From Paracyclopina nana (lineage: Eukaryota > Arthropoda > Copepoda > Cyclopoida > Cyclopettidae), in the NCBI GenBank assembly GCA_019096065.1, contig JAGUCH010000005.1, forward strand, positions 5,766,001 to 5,830,000: a stretch of 64,000 bases of DNA. Direction: 5' to 3'. Shown here piece by piece: positions 28,826 through 39,600 of this stretch. The translations under genes and the position numbers were made by a program. The notes below the pieces were generated by a model. It searched no databases, was not told the origin of the DNA, and worked only from the letters and a program-made list of their open reading frames with translations. The first letter of the stretch is position 1, and every line of letters starts with the position of its first letter.

Positions 28826-30056
28826 CTAGATTTCGGAAATGGGGGCGATGCCCCCGGGATGGCTGGCGGATACTTGGGGATGATATCGACTGCCTTCAGT
28901 CACCAGCCTCCTCATGTCGAGTTCTTGGCCAATTTGAGGACACAGGTAGACTAAAAGCTCGGATTGTAGCTGTAAAATGTCACTCTCCTCGATGGCCTCG
29001 GGCGGGTAGGTGGGCGCGGGCTGCGTCGACCCCGGGGACCTTTCCACGTTGCCAAAGACGCTCTTGCCAAAGACCATCTCCCTGAACTCGTGTCGGTAAA
29101 GATCCGGAGGCTGTCCCTCCTTCTTGAACTTCCTCACCGCCATGATGTACTTGACCCACATGAAGAAGATGACCATGCACTCGAGCGTGATCAGGCCTCG
29201 CAGGGCCTCGATTTTGGTGGACTTGTCCTCGCAGGTCTTGTCGTGGTCGCAGTAGTCGTGCAAAGCTGTCACTGTCACGAGTAGCACCGCATTGCCCACT
29301 GAAGTAATGTAAAAAGGGGATCGGCGTAGATTTTTGGTCTGCAAAGAATTACATCATTAAACCGCAGTGCATGACAGCCTAATCAGAAAGTAACCCTCAA
29401 TCAAACTTTTTACGCATTTTTTACCCATTAGTTTTTGAATGTCACATTATCTGCCTTGTCACCTTAGTAGAATCAAAGAGCAGCAAAATACCCATTTCAT
29501 TTTTGAACTATTTTACATTTGCGGTAAGGCAGTTAATGTTGATTAACGACATAAACTCAAACATTGACATAACTGGGGATTTTTTTTCATTGGGTCAATT
29601 AGCAATCACCTTCACGTAGAACTCCACGTAGCCTCGGAGCCGGCCTTCGCGGTGGTGAAACTTGAGGTATTGGTCGACGACAAGGTGGCCACACCAGTAG
29701 AGCGTGTGGCTGTAAATTAGTAGGGAGAAGGGCTCGATCCAGCATTGCTGGCTGTCTTTGTCCGCGTTGCAAATGACAGGGATGATGAACACCATCAGCA
29801 CCATGACAACGTTGATGACCAACAAGAAGTACACCGAGGGCAACGTGGACCAGTTGGAGGAGCTGTCATTCCTCTTGAGGATCCTGCGCAGCTTGGGACC
29901 GGCGTTTTCCACCTCTGGAGTGCCCAAGAGTCTCTGGGTCGAGCCTGTCCGGTCATCCTCTGAAGGGTCAGCCTCGATGGAAATGATGCGCGGCCTCTCT
30001 CCAGCAGCCTCTATGATGTTGTCAGCCTCGGTCGGAGTCTTGGGGGCGTTCTCCAT
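28826..30056 (-). CDS. TMEM192-like multipass membrane protein
   Basis: Two exons, 29610-30056 and 28826-29338, join in frame to 319 codons. Four hydrophobic segments are visible: around VYFLLVINVVMVLMVFIIP, PFSLLIYSHTLYWCGHLVV, SVGNAVLLVTVTALHD and GLITLECMVIFFMWVKYIM. The block QYLKFHHREGRLRGYVEFY and the later KIRRF-like KFKKEGQPPDLY match TMEM192, a lysosomal/late-endosomal membrane protein. Long hydrophilic N- and C-terminal tails are presumably cytosolic. The start is the Met in MENAPKTPTE; an upstream near-cognate codon was not used. It lies 234 bp downstream of PA2G4 on the same strand. Confidence 0.8.
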
Positions 30057-30289
30057 CTTGACCTTATACAAGTTTTCCTAGTAATGCTAGCATCAGCTGC
30101 AGCAGTGTTGCTGATGCCAAAGCTAAGCAGCGTTGAGTGGTCCGGCAGGAAAGCGGCTTAGTAGTAGTGCAGCAGTAATTATTGCTACTAGCTCAGCCAA
30201 TTTTGCTCAAGTGTATATACTGAGAGGTGGTAGTAGCAAATATATTTCATAATCGCGAATTATCAACGCCGATGATGAACTGATGCACG

Positions 30290-31998
30290 TTAATTCTCAA
30301 CTAGAGCCGGCGCCTCGCCCTCGGGTGCAACGGCCTTTTCCGCGGCCTTCTTCTTCTTCTTAGCAGACTTGGGATTCGCAGAGGTCTTCAGGAGTTTCTG
30401 AAAGGAAATCCATCATTTTTATTAACTACTTAAATTTCCTGCTTTTCCCAGTAAATAAGCCTGAACATTGTCACCTCAATCTAGCTCATAGAAAGTCTTT
30501 TTGCTATGGGCAATTTCAACATTGTGACTTGACAGGGCTATTTTTATAGCCACTCAGATTATTAAATAGCTCTCCGAGTAAATTGAACAGAAATAGCTGT
30601 TACCTATTAATACATTCTATTCTAGGAGCTACCTAAATTAAGTGACAATGGAACCTCTGAACGTCATCAAGGTTGTCAAGTTAATGAAAAAATTACCTGG
30701 ATGTCAGCATCTTTTACAGAATGCTCAGAGGTGAAGAGCTCCTCCTCGAATGGCAGGCCAGTTATCCTATGGGGTCCGTTAGGCATCAAGAGAACAGTGA
30801 ACTTGAATTGAGCAACATGTTCACCTATCATGGTACAAACAAAATGAGCAAATGTTCTAAATAAATGAATTTAAACGTGCCTTCCTTCTCGTAGAGGACC
30901 TGGAAAGGTACGACAAGCTTGTGGGTGACACACTCCACGACCCCCATTTTGGCCTTTGTCTCGCTCTCAAAAGAGCGAATGTTGAAGGGCATGGGCCCGT
31001 AGCGCTTGTTGACAGCGCTGAAGAACTCGCGCGAGTTCTTCATCTTCAGCATATACGTCTCATCCGTCTTTTTGTAAATGGCAATCTTGGCATCCTTCTC
31101 CTTGCCATGCCCCTCCCCGGTGGAGATGAGGACGTCGATGGCGTAGACCTCGTGCAGGTCAAAGTCGTACTTCTCGTGCTCCTTCCGTTGTGCTTCCGTC
31201 GGGTTCTGGATGATGGTCTTCTCGCCGTCAATCACGTTCTGGTTCAGCTGGTGCGACAGCATGCCCTCCACCGGCTTGCACTCGAAGCTTTCCGCGATCT
31301 TCTGGACTGTATCCGTCACAATGTAGGTCTGTCAAATGAAAATAAGATTAATATAAAAATAGATCAGGAAACTTGGGAAAAATTATGGTCGCGATTATTA
31401 ACCTCGTTGCCAGGCTTGACAAGTCGAAGGGCAGCTTCTGCAGCCAGATGAGCTGCCATCATGACATCGGCCTTGCGTCCAGTGATCTTGGCCTTGCCAT
31501 CGCTGACCACGATGGTGTGTGCAACGACGGCAATGAAGCCATCGATGTGTGCACCAAGGTCGATTTTGACCATGTCGCCATCTTGAATGATGTAGTCGGC
31601 CTCGCTTTGCAGCGGCGAAAAGTGGCAGATGCAATTGTTGACGGAGACGCAGCAGGGAAACGCAATACCTGAAGAAACTTTTGATTATGACTTCGTTTTT
31701 ATTTTTAGTCCATGAAGGTGTCACCTTTTTGGATGTTTTTGTCCTTTTTAAATGCCTTTCCAGTCTCCTCTTCGACGCGCTTGTCAGCCTGGATGCAAAT
31801 GTCCCGCACAGAAGCACCGGCCTTGCAAAGGCCAACAGTCTCCTTGAGAACGCCTGAAAACCAAACACGAGTTGTTGTTTTTCTTTCCCGGATTTCGCCA
31901 AGATTTCACTTACGGTTCACAATATCTGCAGCCATCTTGTACTTCGTGACAACAATGTCCTCAGCAATGGTGGGGATCTTTTCTTCCTGTTCTGCCAT
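30290..31998 (-). CDS. PA2G4: PA2G4/EBP1, proliferation-associated aminopeptidase fold protein
   Basis: Six exons, 31914-31998, 31725-31853, 31403-31668, 30881-31328, 30697-30824 and 30290-30397, join in frame to 387 codons (human PA2G4: 394). Clear blocks are [78 protein letters not shown] and a Lys-rich C-terminus ([14 protein letters not shown]). EBP1 has a methionine-aminopeptidase fold without activity. It binds rRNA and ribosomes and acts in growth control. The donor of the intron after 30881 is GC rather than GT; the alternative GT four bases on would give an immediate stop. Confidence 0.96.
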
Positions 31999-32393
31999 TT
32001 TGCAAAGATTTTTTATGCCAACTTAGCGTGAAAGTTTCAGAAAGAACCACTTTTCTTTTTCCCTCCAGTCTGCACGGTATTTTAAGATGAAAATCGCGTC
32101 GAAAAAGTACCTCGATCGATTTGAAAAATCAACCGAAATAACACAATGTCTAATATAGAAATATTTTAAGGACTTAGATTCTGTTTAGAATAATTTAAAA
32201 AACAGGCGAATTCTGAGAAAATTACCATTTTGGGCTATAATATAATTACATAAGCCAAAAGTTGAGAGTTTATGCCTTAGAAATAGTAGTTAGGTGCACT
32301 CGTTGTGTGTGTTTTCCTGAGAGTGCCGGATGTTCAGCAAAGTGCTACCAGATTAAGGTAAATAATTGGAAAACACTCAAAAAATGCCAGCTA
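31999..32393. promoter_or_regulatory. PA2G4 upstream region
   Basis: AT-rich interval between the PA2G4 start and the decayed zinc-finger copy. It presumably contains the PA2G4 promoter. No motif assigned. Confidence 0.35.
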
Positions 32394-32690
32394 TGGGTAT
32401 GAAAGGCAAAATATGTGTTTTCCATTATTTTGTAAGCATTTGATTTTGAACCAGCAGGAGTGTAAATGAATAATTTATTCCCTTGTCGCTCATGTCATCC
32501 TTGCATGTTGATGGTCGTGAATGTTTTGCCACATTTATGGTCCCCTGCAAGACGACACTATGGAGAGCATTCATAATTCGTAATTTTGGCCAGTGCTAAA
32601 TACTTGTCACACTCCTCATAAATGACCAGATCTTCCAATGGAGAGCATTCATATGATCTTGGTATTCCAGGCCAGTAATTCACTTGAGAA
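32394..32690 (-). pseudogene. Decayed partial duplicate of zinc-finger exon end
   Basis: About 300 bp that parallels 32700-32985. Shared blocks include ggcaaaatatgtgtttt, gattttgaacc(a/g)gcaggagtg, atgttgatggtcgtgaatg and atcttccaatgg. It corresponds to the 3' UTR and the last finger of the adjacent zinc-finger gene. Substitutions and indels destroy the frame. It is a tandem duplication of the gene end. Confidence 0.7.
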
Positions 32691-32726
32691 CAAATTTAAG
32701 GGTACACCTGGCAAAATATGTGTTTT

Positions 32727-34626
32727 TTATTCTCTGTCAGCATTTGAGGAACTCACATCAGTGGGATCTACAACAAACTTTGATTTTGAACCGGCAGGAG
32801 TGTAAATAAATAATTTATGCACTTGTCGCTCATGTCTTCGCCTCATGTTGATGGTCGTGAATGCTTTGTCGCATATATGGTCCCCAGCACGGCACTTGTG
32901 GGGGCGGATCTTCCAATGGAAAGCATTCATATGGTCTTGGTACTTTCGACCTGTGCCAAAAGGCTTGTCACACTCCTCACAAATGAACGGAGACTTGACT
33001 GAACCAGGATGCTGCTGGCGCAAATGGCGCTTTAAATATGACTTCAATTTGAACCCCATTCCACACAGCTCACAGATGATTTCGTTGCCAGTTCGATGCT
33101 CCTTGAGGACATGTCTTGTCAACTCATTCATGCCTATAAACATTGCTCGACAGTCTTTGCACTTGAGCTCGTCGTGAGCCTGTCGTTTATGCCTTTTCAA
33201 AAAGTGAGCGTTCCTATACATCTTTCCGCACTTTTCACATGGCACAGCCACCTTTGAGTGGTACACCTTTTGGTGATTTTCATAGGCTCCGCTGAACTTG
33301 AACTTTTTCCTGCAATCCTCAATATTGCACCTAGAAATCAAATTCAATGGAAAATTGCCAACTCAGAGATAAAAACTCAACTTACACATAAATGGCAGGA
33401 TGCCTCCTTGGCCTTTTTTCAATGACAACCCGATAGTCTGAAGAGACATGACCTTTCCTTTCCTCATCAGGCTCCCTCTTGACCTTTTTCACACCCACAA
33501 TGGGATGGTGACTGGCCTGAGACCTCTTGAACTTCTTTTGGCGAGGTGGAGGCCGATAGTCATCATCCTTGACCAACTCGTCATCGTAGAAGTTGTCAGT
33601 TTCATACTCTTCAGCGTCAGAACTCATCTCCTTTTTGATTTTCATTGGCGTTTTTCGTTGCAAATCACGTTTTAGTGGAAAGTCAGATTTGGTGAGCAGC
33701 AATGACTTGATGAATAAAACCTCTTTCAATTCATCCACAGTCTTGATGCAACAAAAGGATAACCAAGCTTTGATAAAAGAAGCAAAGGAATTGTCATCAC
33801 TTCCATTGTAGAGAGGCTGCAATGACAAGGAGTTCATGTCCTTCCCTGATAACACATAGTAGCCACCAATGAGGTCTTTTTTCAGGCTCTCTGTCAGTTG
33901 GATTTTGGCCGACTTTTTCTTGTTGACTGGTGCATTGCTAAAATCGAACTGAAGCTTTTTAGTCCATTCATTGTTAGGATCACCAAGATAGAGGAGGATG
34001 TCGTCTGTCTCACAGTCAAAGCAGTGTCGGATGAGATCGGTGAATTTGCCGCACACTTTACTAGCCGTCCACAGCAATTTGCTGTCATAAATCACACTCA
34101 GAACTTGAGCCTGCAAACTTTCATTATTTTGGTCAGACTGTGCTGCTGGTGATGATGTCATCGCCAAAGCTATACATATACTTGGCTCATTTTGCCACAC
34201 ATGATCTTGGTTTTGCACAAATGCAACCTCGTTAAACGTTGGTTGAATGATTTTGTCACTATCATTGTAGTTTTCTGACTGGATGAGATCGACGATTTGT
34301 TGGAGAGAAAAAAAGCACTCTTTTTGCTGCTTAGTCCAATCTTGCAAGAAATCCTGGGAAAATGTGGGCTTGTCACCAGAGACCAATGCATCGTAGATGC
34401 CATCAATGGCCTTTTTTATCTCGTCCCCATCACAATTTTCAAAGATCAAATGAGACTCATCTTGAATGTTCAGGTCTTGAGTAAATGCGGGAAAGGCTGC
34501 GGCAAAAACGAGCCGATGGCACTTGCACACGGTTTGCAAGGTTCGATCCAACCTTGACACACTGATGGTCAGGTCTGTGAAGAGGTTTTGCTCGTAGAAA
34601 TCACGCACTGATTGGAAAAAATCCAT
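32727..34626 (-). CDS. BTB-like and C2H2 zinc-finger protein
   Basis: Exons 33386-34626 and 32727-33330 join inside a Val codon, giving 614 codons. The N-terminus (FYEQNLFTDLTISVSR, CKCHRLVFAAAFPAF) resembles a BTB/POZ start, with an unusually long middle region containing acidic and basic patches. The second exon carries six C2H2-type fingers, for example CEKCGKMYRNAHFLKRHKRQ, CKDCRAMF and CELCGMGFKLKSYLKRHLRQ; the first and last have unusual spacing. It is likely a DNA-binding nuclear regulator. The BTB assignment is moderate and the fingers are certain. The gene end is partly duplicated just downstream (32394-32690). Confidence 0.85.
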
Positions 34627-34994
34627 TTTTTGACGTTTTCTTATTATTGTTTACAACCTGAGCGGCGCTACCAGAAAATTTAGCCATTGGCCATTTGACG
34701 GAAAAAAGCCACAACAGAAATACACATTGGCGAATTTTTCTCTTTTATTTATAATTATCCATTTATTATGAGTATCATGTTATTACTTATATGAGAATTG
34801 ATGAATTAAAAATCAAAGAGTACAATGCCCAGCTTCTGGTAAAAATATATTTTTCTACAAAATAATAATAATAATTAGGATAAAAAAGGGGGGGTAAAAA
34901 AAGTATGTAATACTACAAAGGCTGCAGTCGATTTTTGAGCTTCTTCTTTCTCGAGGTGTGGAAAACGTAATACTTTTGTCTGAATGGCGCATTT
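34627..34994. other. Intergenic, zinc-finger gene upstream region
   Basis: AT-rich, 368 bp between the zinc-finger start codon and the stop codon of the next minus-strand gene. An in-phase alternative C-terminus for that gene (FRQKYYVFHTSRKKKLKNRL) can be read at about 34922-34990 in another frame, but no splice supports it. Confidence 0.35.
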
Positions 34995-36266
34995 TCAAAA
35001 TGAAACGTGGCTGACTTGGATGCTTCGGCGAGTCCACCATGAGCATTGGCTGCAGGTGACAAGTACGGTTTGGCACTTGAGGTCAAAGCAGAGCGTGTCT
35101 TCGATTGAGTATGACTTGGAGCAACCACAGCATTCAAAGGAGGCCAACGGCGTGGTCTTGAACATATCCAGCATTGGCACATGCACCACCTTGCTTCGGG
35201 TGCTTACGATATCAGTCAGAATCCCGTCCATGACAACGTCAACTAATTCCTGAGACGAGAGTTCTTTGGGATCGTCATCAATACTTAAACTATCCTGGTT
35301 GGACAAGCAAGGATTGCTTGATATCGACACGATTTCGTCCTCGAAATCAATATTGCCTTCGGTTGCTTGATGATCATCGGGAGCAGAAGCCCTGCGATAG
35401 CACGTGTCAACCTTGGAGCTCTTGGAGCTCAGCTGGTCTTCGTCAAGAGATTCCGATCTTTGCTGCTTTCGTTTCCGTCGGAGCGGACATGGCTTTTCTA
35501 GCGTGGTTTCTTCTATGGCAGTTGCGATTTCAACTATTTCAGGAACACTTTCGGGCACGGTCAAGGAGGGACGACGCAAATCCACATTTGATTGCCTCGA
35601 GTCTCTTGTCACTGATTTACGTCCTCTCCTTCTTTTCAGGTCAGTAATGTTCGGTTTCATATTGCAAAACGTGAATGGCACTGTTTTTCGCTGCTGGTGC
35701 GCCTGCTGATCCTCAACTGAGTCTGGCTCGTTTGGAGTCGGCTGCTCAGGCTTGTCTGAAGGAATGCTGATATTTTGGATGATTTGGGGCGTGAGCAGAG
35801 CCATTTGCGGCGACATGATGTTCAGATCAGACGGGGAGGATTTCCTCGCTGACAGATCGAGAAACAGGGGCTGTTCCACAGCCTTGACAACGTCAAGGAT
35901 TTGCGGTGAGAGTTGGGGTGGAGATGCAGCTGAATCCGATGACGAAGATCCTGAGGACGAGGTTGAGGCTGACGATGACTCTGGCGGAGAATCCACGGCC
36001 GACTCGTAAAAACTTGCCGTCGACGGCGACTCATTGGTCGTCCTCAAGAGGCACATCATCATGATGCCTTTCAGCAAAGATTCATTGTCCTCCAAAATTC
36101 CAGGCACTCTTTGTTTGTGACCGTTGCGCCAAGATGGCTCTGCAGCTGCTGCAGCTCGATGTGAAGCGAGACTGCGTACATCGGACTCGAAATCAAGTCT
36201 GAGGTCAGGGAAATCGTGGAATGTAGGCTTCTCCGGGTCGATTTCCACGCCTAAAATGATTCCCAT
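34995..36266 (-). CDS. Unrecognised Ser-rich, probably nuclear protein with Cys cluster
   Basis: A single 423-codon frame starting MGIILGVEIDPEKPTFHDFP. I do not recognise the family. The N-terminal 30 residues look globular and conserved-like. The middle is Ser/Pro rich with a long serine tract (SSSASTSSSGSSSSDS) and basic patches suggesting nuclear localisation (LKRRRGRK and PLRRKRKQQR). The C-terminus has a cysteine cluster, FECCGCSKSYSIEDTL then CQTVLVTCSQCSWW, with CxxC pairs that could bind zinc. The start was chosen as the first ATG of the frame. It lies 373 bp from the channel gene 3' end on the same strand. Confidence 0.7.
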   Translation of the reverse strand: MGIILGVEIDPEKPTFHDFPDLRLDFESDVRSLASHRAAAAAEPSWRNGHKQRVPGILEDNESLLKGIMMMCLLRTTNESPSTASFYESAVDSPPESSSASTSSSGSSSSDSAASPPQLSPQILDVVKAVEQPLFLDLSARKSSPSDLNIMSPQMALLTPQIIQNISIPSDKPEQPTPNEPDSVEDQQAHQQRKTVPFTFCNMKPNITDLKRRRGRKSVTRDSRQSNVDLRRPSLTVPESVPEIVEIATAIEETTLEKPCPLRRKRKQQRSESLDEDQLSSKSSKVDTCYRRASAPDDHQATEGNIDFEDEIVSISSNPCLSNQDSLSIDDDPKELSSQELVDVVMDGILTDIVSTRSKVVHVPMLDMFKTTPLASFECCGCSKSYSIEDTLCFDLKCQTVLVTCSQCSWWTRRSIQVSHVSF

Positions 36267-36638
36267 GCTCAAAAACCTGTTGGTTTATTTCATTGCGTCG
36301 GCTTTGTTTGCGAGAAAATTGAGCCGTGTCGTTTGACGGAAAATTTAATCATCTAGCCCCGAGTCTGAAATAGAACGCACCCTTGAGAATAGTGAAGGAA
36401 ACCGAGCGGCTAATCTTAAGGCAATATACATACCAAACGATTCTGATTAGCTTTAACATGTTAATGGCATATTGCAAGATAAGATTATAAAGTAATGCTA
36501 TTTTATTTGTCCACCGTTGAAAATGCTACTTAGCCTGTTTACAGTGCATTAAGAGCCTGAAGCTTCCGTTTCAGAAAAGAGATCGACTTAGTGCTACGGT
36601 ATGACGCCGCGGGAAATTCAAAAGCAAAACTTTATTGA
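36267..36638. other. Intergenic between orphan gene start and channel stop
   Basis: 372 bp containing the upstream region of the minus-strand orphan gene and the 3' UTR of the channel gene. Nothing else seen. Confidence 0.35.
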
Positions 36639-39600
36639 TCAAGATGAGTATTTGGAAAAGTAGCATGTAACGAACACTAGGTAGGCCAGGGGGAAGACCA
36701 CACGACACAACCGATCCAAATGAATGGCCAAGTTGACAAAACACCGCGTTCGGGCTCCGCCCACGTTGATCTAAGCAGAAAAGCAATTAACCACCGAAAA
36801 CGACCATCGATTCAAAAAATGCAACCTTCTCGTAATGCGGTGTGGTCGCAGGAGTAAACATGGGCTCCTCACTCAGAACCATTGGAGGCTGTTGCTGTTG
36901 TTGCATGCCAGAGAAACTTTGCTGGCTGAAGCTATTTGGCAGTCGAGGGTCCAAAATCACCGCTAAATTGCTTTGCTGCTGTGGCCGATGATGGTGCCTC
37001 ATCAGGGTGGCAGTTCTGTCGAATTTGCCCTGAAAAGCCCATTCCGCCATCAATGCCATTAATTATAATGATAACAATTAGCTACCTGAGAGGCTGCAGC
37101 AGAGAGAACTGCGGCCTTGCTATTGGCCTCAAACCTGATCCTCTCCAGTTGCTGCTGCATTTTCTGCTGCTGATGCTCAAGTATCTCTTCAAGGTGACTT
37201 TGACTCACTTTGGGCCTTTTTGCCGATCCTCCACCGCGACTGCCTAGGTAATTGACCAGCACGAACTCGGCACAGGCTCCGTAGATGAAGGCCAAGGAGA
37301 CGGCTCTCCACAAGTCCAAGGCAGACAAGCTATTGGCATTGGCTGGAGTGGCCATGCTGAGCAGACTTTGAAGTGACCAGCGATTGTTGGAGAAGTAGCA
37401 GAGCATTGTGCCCACACCAAGGATGGTGCGAGCTGGCACTGAAGACCAATCGAGCCAGAAAGTCAAAAAAGAGGTGGCCACGAGGGTGATGTCAGGCAGA
37501 AAGAGGTCCGACCAATATTGGCCCAGATCTCTGCCCAAGTGAATACCCACTTCCAAGCAGCTGTAATTACCTGCTGCAAAGAGAGATCGAGTCATAGTAA
37601 ATGGAAAGGGTGAGGAGCTTTTAGGTCGTGATCTGATCTGATTTTGGCTGCAGCTAGAGAGGAGCGCATGCATAGATATGGCGTAATTAAGTTACTATAT
37701 CTTTGGCTCCTTCATCGCTAGATCTGGCTTAGCCTCATTTGAATTTCTTGAAACACTGCTAGATAAGGCAGAATATTTGGGTGTACGTGGAAAGTGCACA
37801 CGGTTCGTTTTGCACGAGCCTTCCTACAAAAGGATTATTGATGGGCTCCAAAATGACACTGCTTTATTTCTTCTCTGGGATGTGAACTTTGCCTGCATTA
37901 TGACACTTCTTTTATGTAGTATAGTAAGTGGGCTTGAAACGACGAAGCAGTAAAAAAGAAAAGTCTTGCTGACGAATGCAAGTTTCATGTGAAAAAATTG
38001 GCTCGGGGAATTTGCCAGCATCTAATCATATATAAAGCCCTTTTTTGGCTGCCCCAGGCCAATAAATAATTCTCACCAACAAATGGAGGTAGAAGAAAAC
38101 ATGGTTGAGCCATAAAACCAGAATTCAAGCCTATAGCTTTCTAAATCTATTCTGCTTCTGCTACAGAAGTTGCATATTACTGTGAATGCTCAAAGAATGG
38201 TAGAAGGTGCAAAGAAGCAGCTGCCATGAATATGTAAACGAGAAATAAGAGATGAGGAGAGATTTTTTCCAGGGGAGCATACGTTACGATATGCAGTAAT
38301 TGTATATAGTGGAGTCGTACTAGAATACTGTGAAAGCTTTTGCTTGCAGTTACACTCCCATAACAAAAGGGGCAGCAGCCCTTTATCAGGAAGATGTCCC
38401 TTAGCTAGCATAGACTGCAATAATACTTTTGTCTGCTTATGCTAAAAACTTCTCCTTTTGTGTGACTATGAACGTACTAGTAGTACCTATTGGCCTTCTC
38501 GACGAGGAGCAATCTGAAGGCCAGAAATCTCGTGAACCCTCTCCCAATAATTGTATTGCATCTGAACTTTGAGTAGCTTCATGGAATAACGATGAGCTCG
38601 GCCACCACTCGAAGGTGATCTCTTCTTTGGGGTAGGATACTGTAACATGGATTTCTCATGTAAAATTCATGTAGAAAGTAATAGGGCACCTACAGCTTTC
38701 TAATTGAGAGGTGCATCGAAGGTCGTCAAATGGAAAACGAGCAGGCTCGCCCTGACACGCGAGGCTCATTTCAAATCTGAATTAAAGATGATGATCATCA
38801 GAATCAGTTGCATAACATGGATAAATATTTGTTTGCCTGGTGATTGAAATCACTGTTCCATTGGGGTATATCTCCAGTGCTTCAGTGGCTTTGAAAGCTC
38901 CGTGCGACCTGAAATGCAATGCAGGCATCCAAATGTTGTTGAAATGGTGAATGGCATTGAGATAAGATGATTTGGTGGCTCTTCGATCTTCGTGGATGAG
39001 CCGAGGGTCGAACCACCGATGAACCATAAGTCCCTGAACCTAAATGGCAAGAGGAGAAGAAGTTGCTCTTTTTCTTGTGGGAAAAAAGTTACTGAGAGAT
39101 TACAGCCACTGACGACAGGAAACAGGCATTAATGGGAGGCAATGTTTCAGTGTATATATAGTGTACTGGCTGAAATGCACAGTGGCCAAGATGGATGGGA
39201 TGATGAGGTTGGTGTTTCGTAGGTTTCCCTCAACACCCGCGAGAGATCATTGAAGGCTCGGCTAATAAATGGCCCAGAAATTGCGCTAATAGAGCATTTA
39301 CGAGCTTGACAGCAGCATGAATATGCTGAACAAAAGAATCTGCTTTTTCAACATCTAGGAAGTGTAATGAAGCGAGAGGCTCATTATAATGAGCCCTAAG
39401 TAAAATACCCGCGTAGAAAATGAATACGCAACAAAAGAAAGCGATTACCTTAAACGTACGCTGTGTATCGCAATCATGTGCATATATCTCCTAAGTGACT
39501 CTGAAGGAATATGCGTTTCTTTCCTGCTAAAAATACTCCTTACAGTCAAGGATTTTGTTTAGTCAATTATTTGATGGCGCCACTGGAGAGTGGGAAAAAT

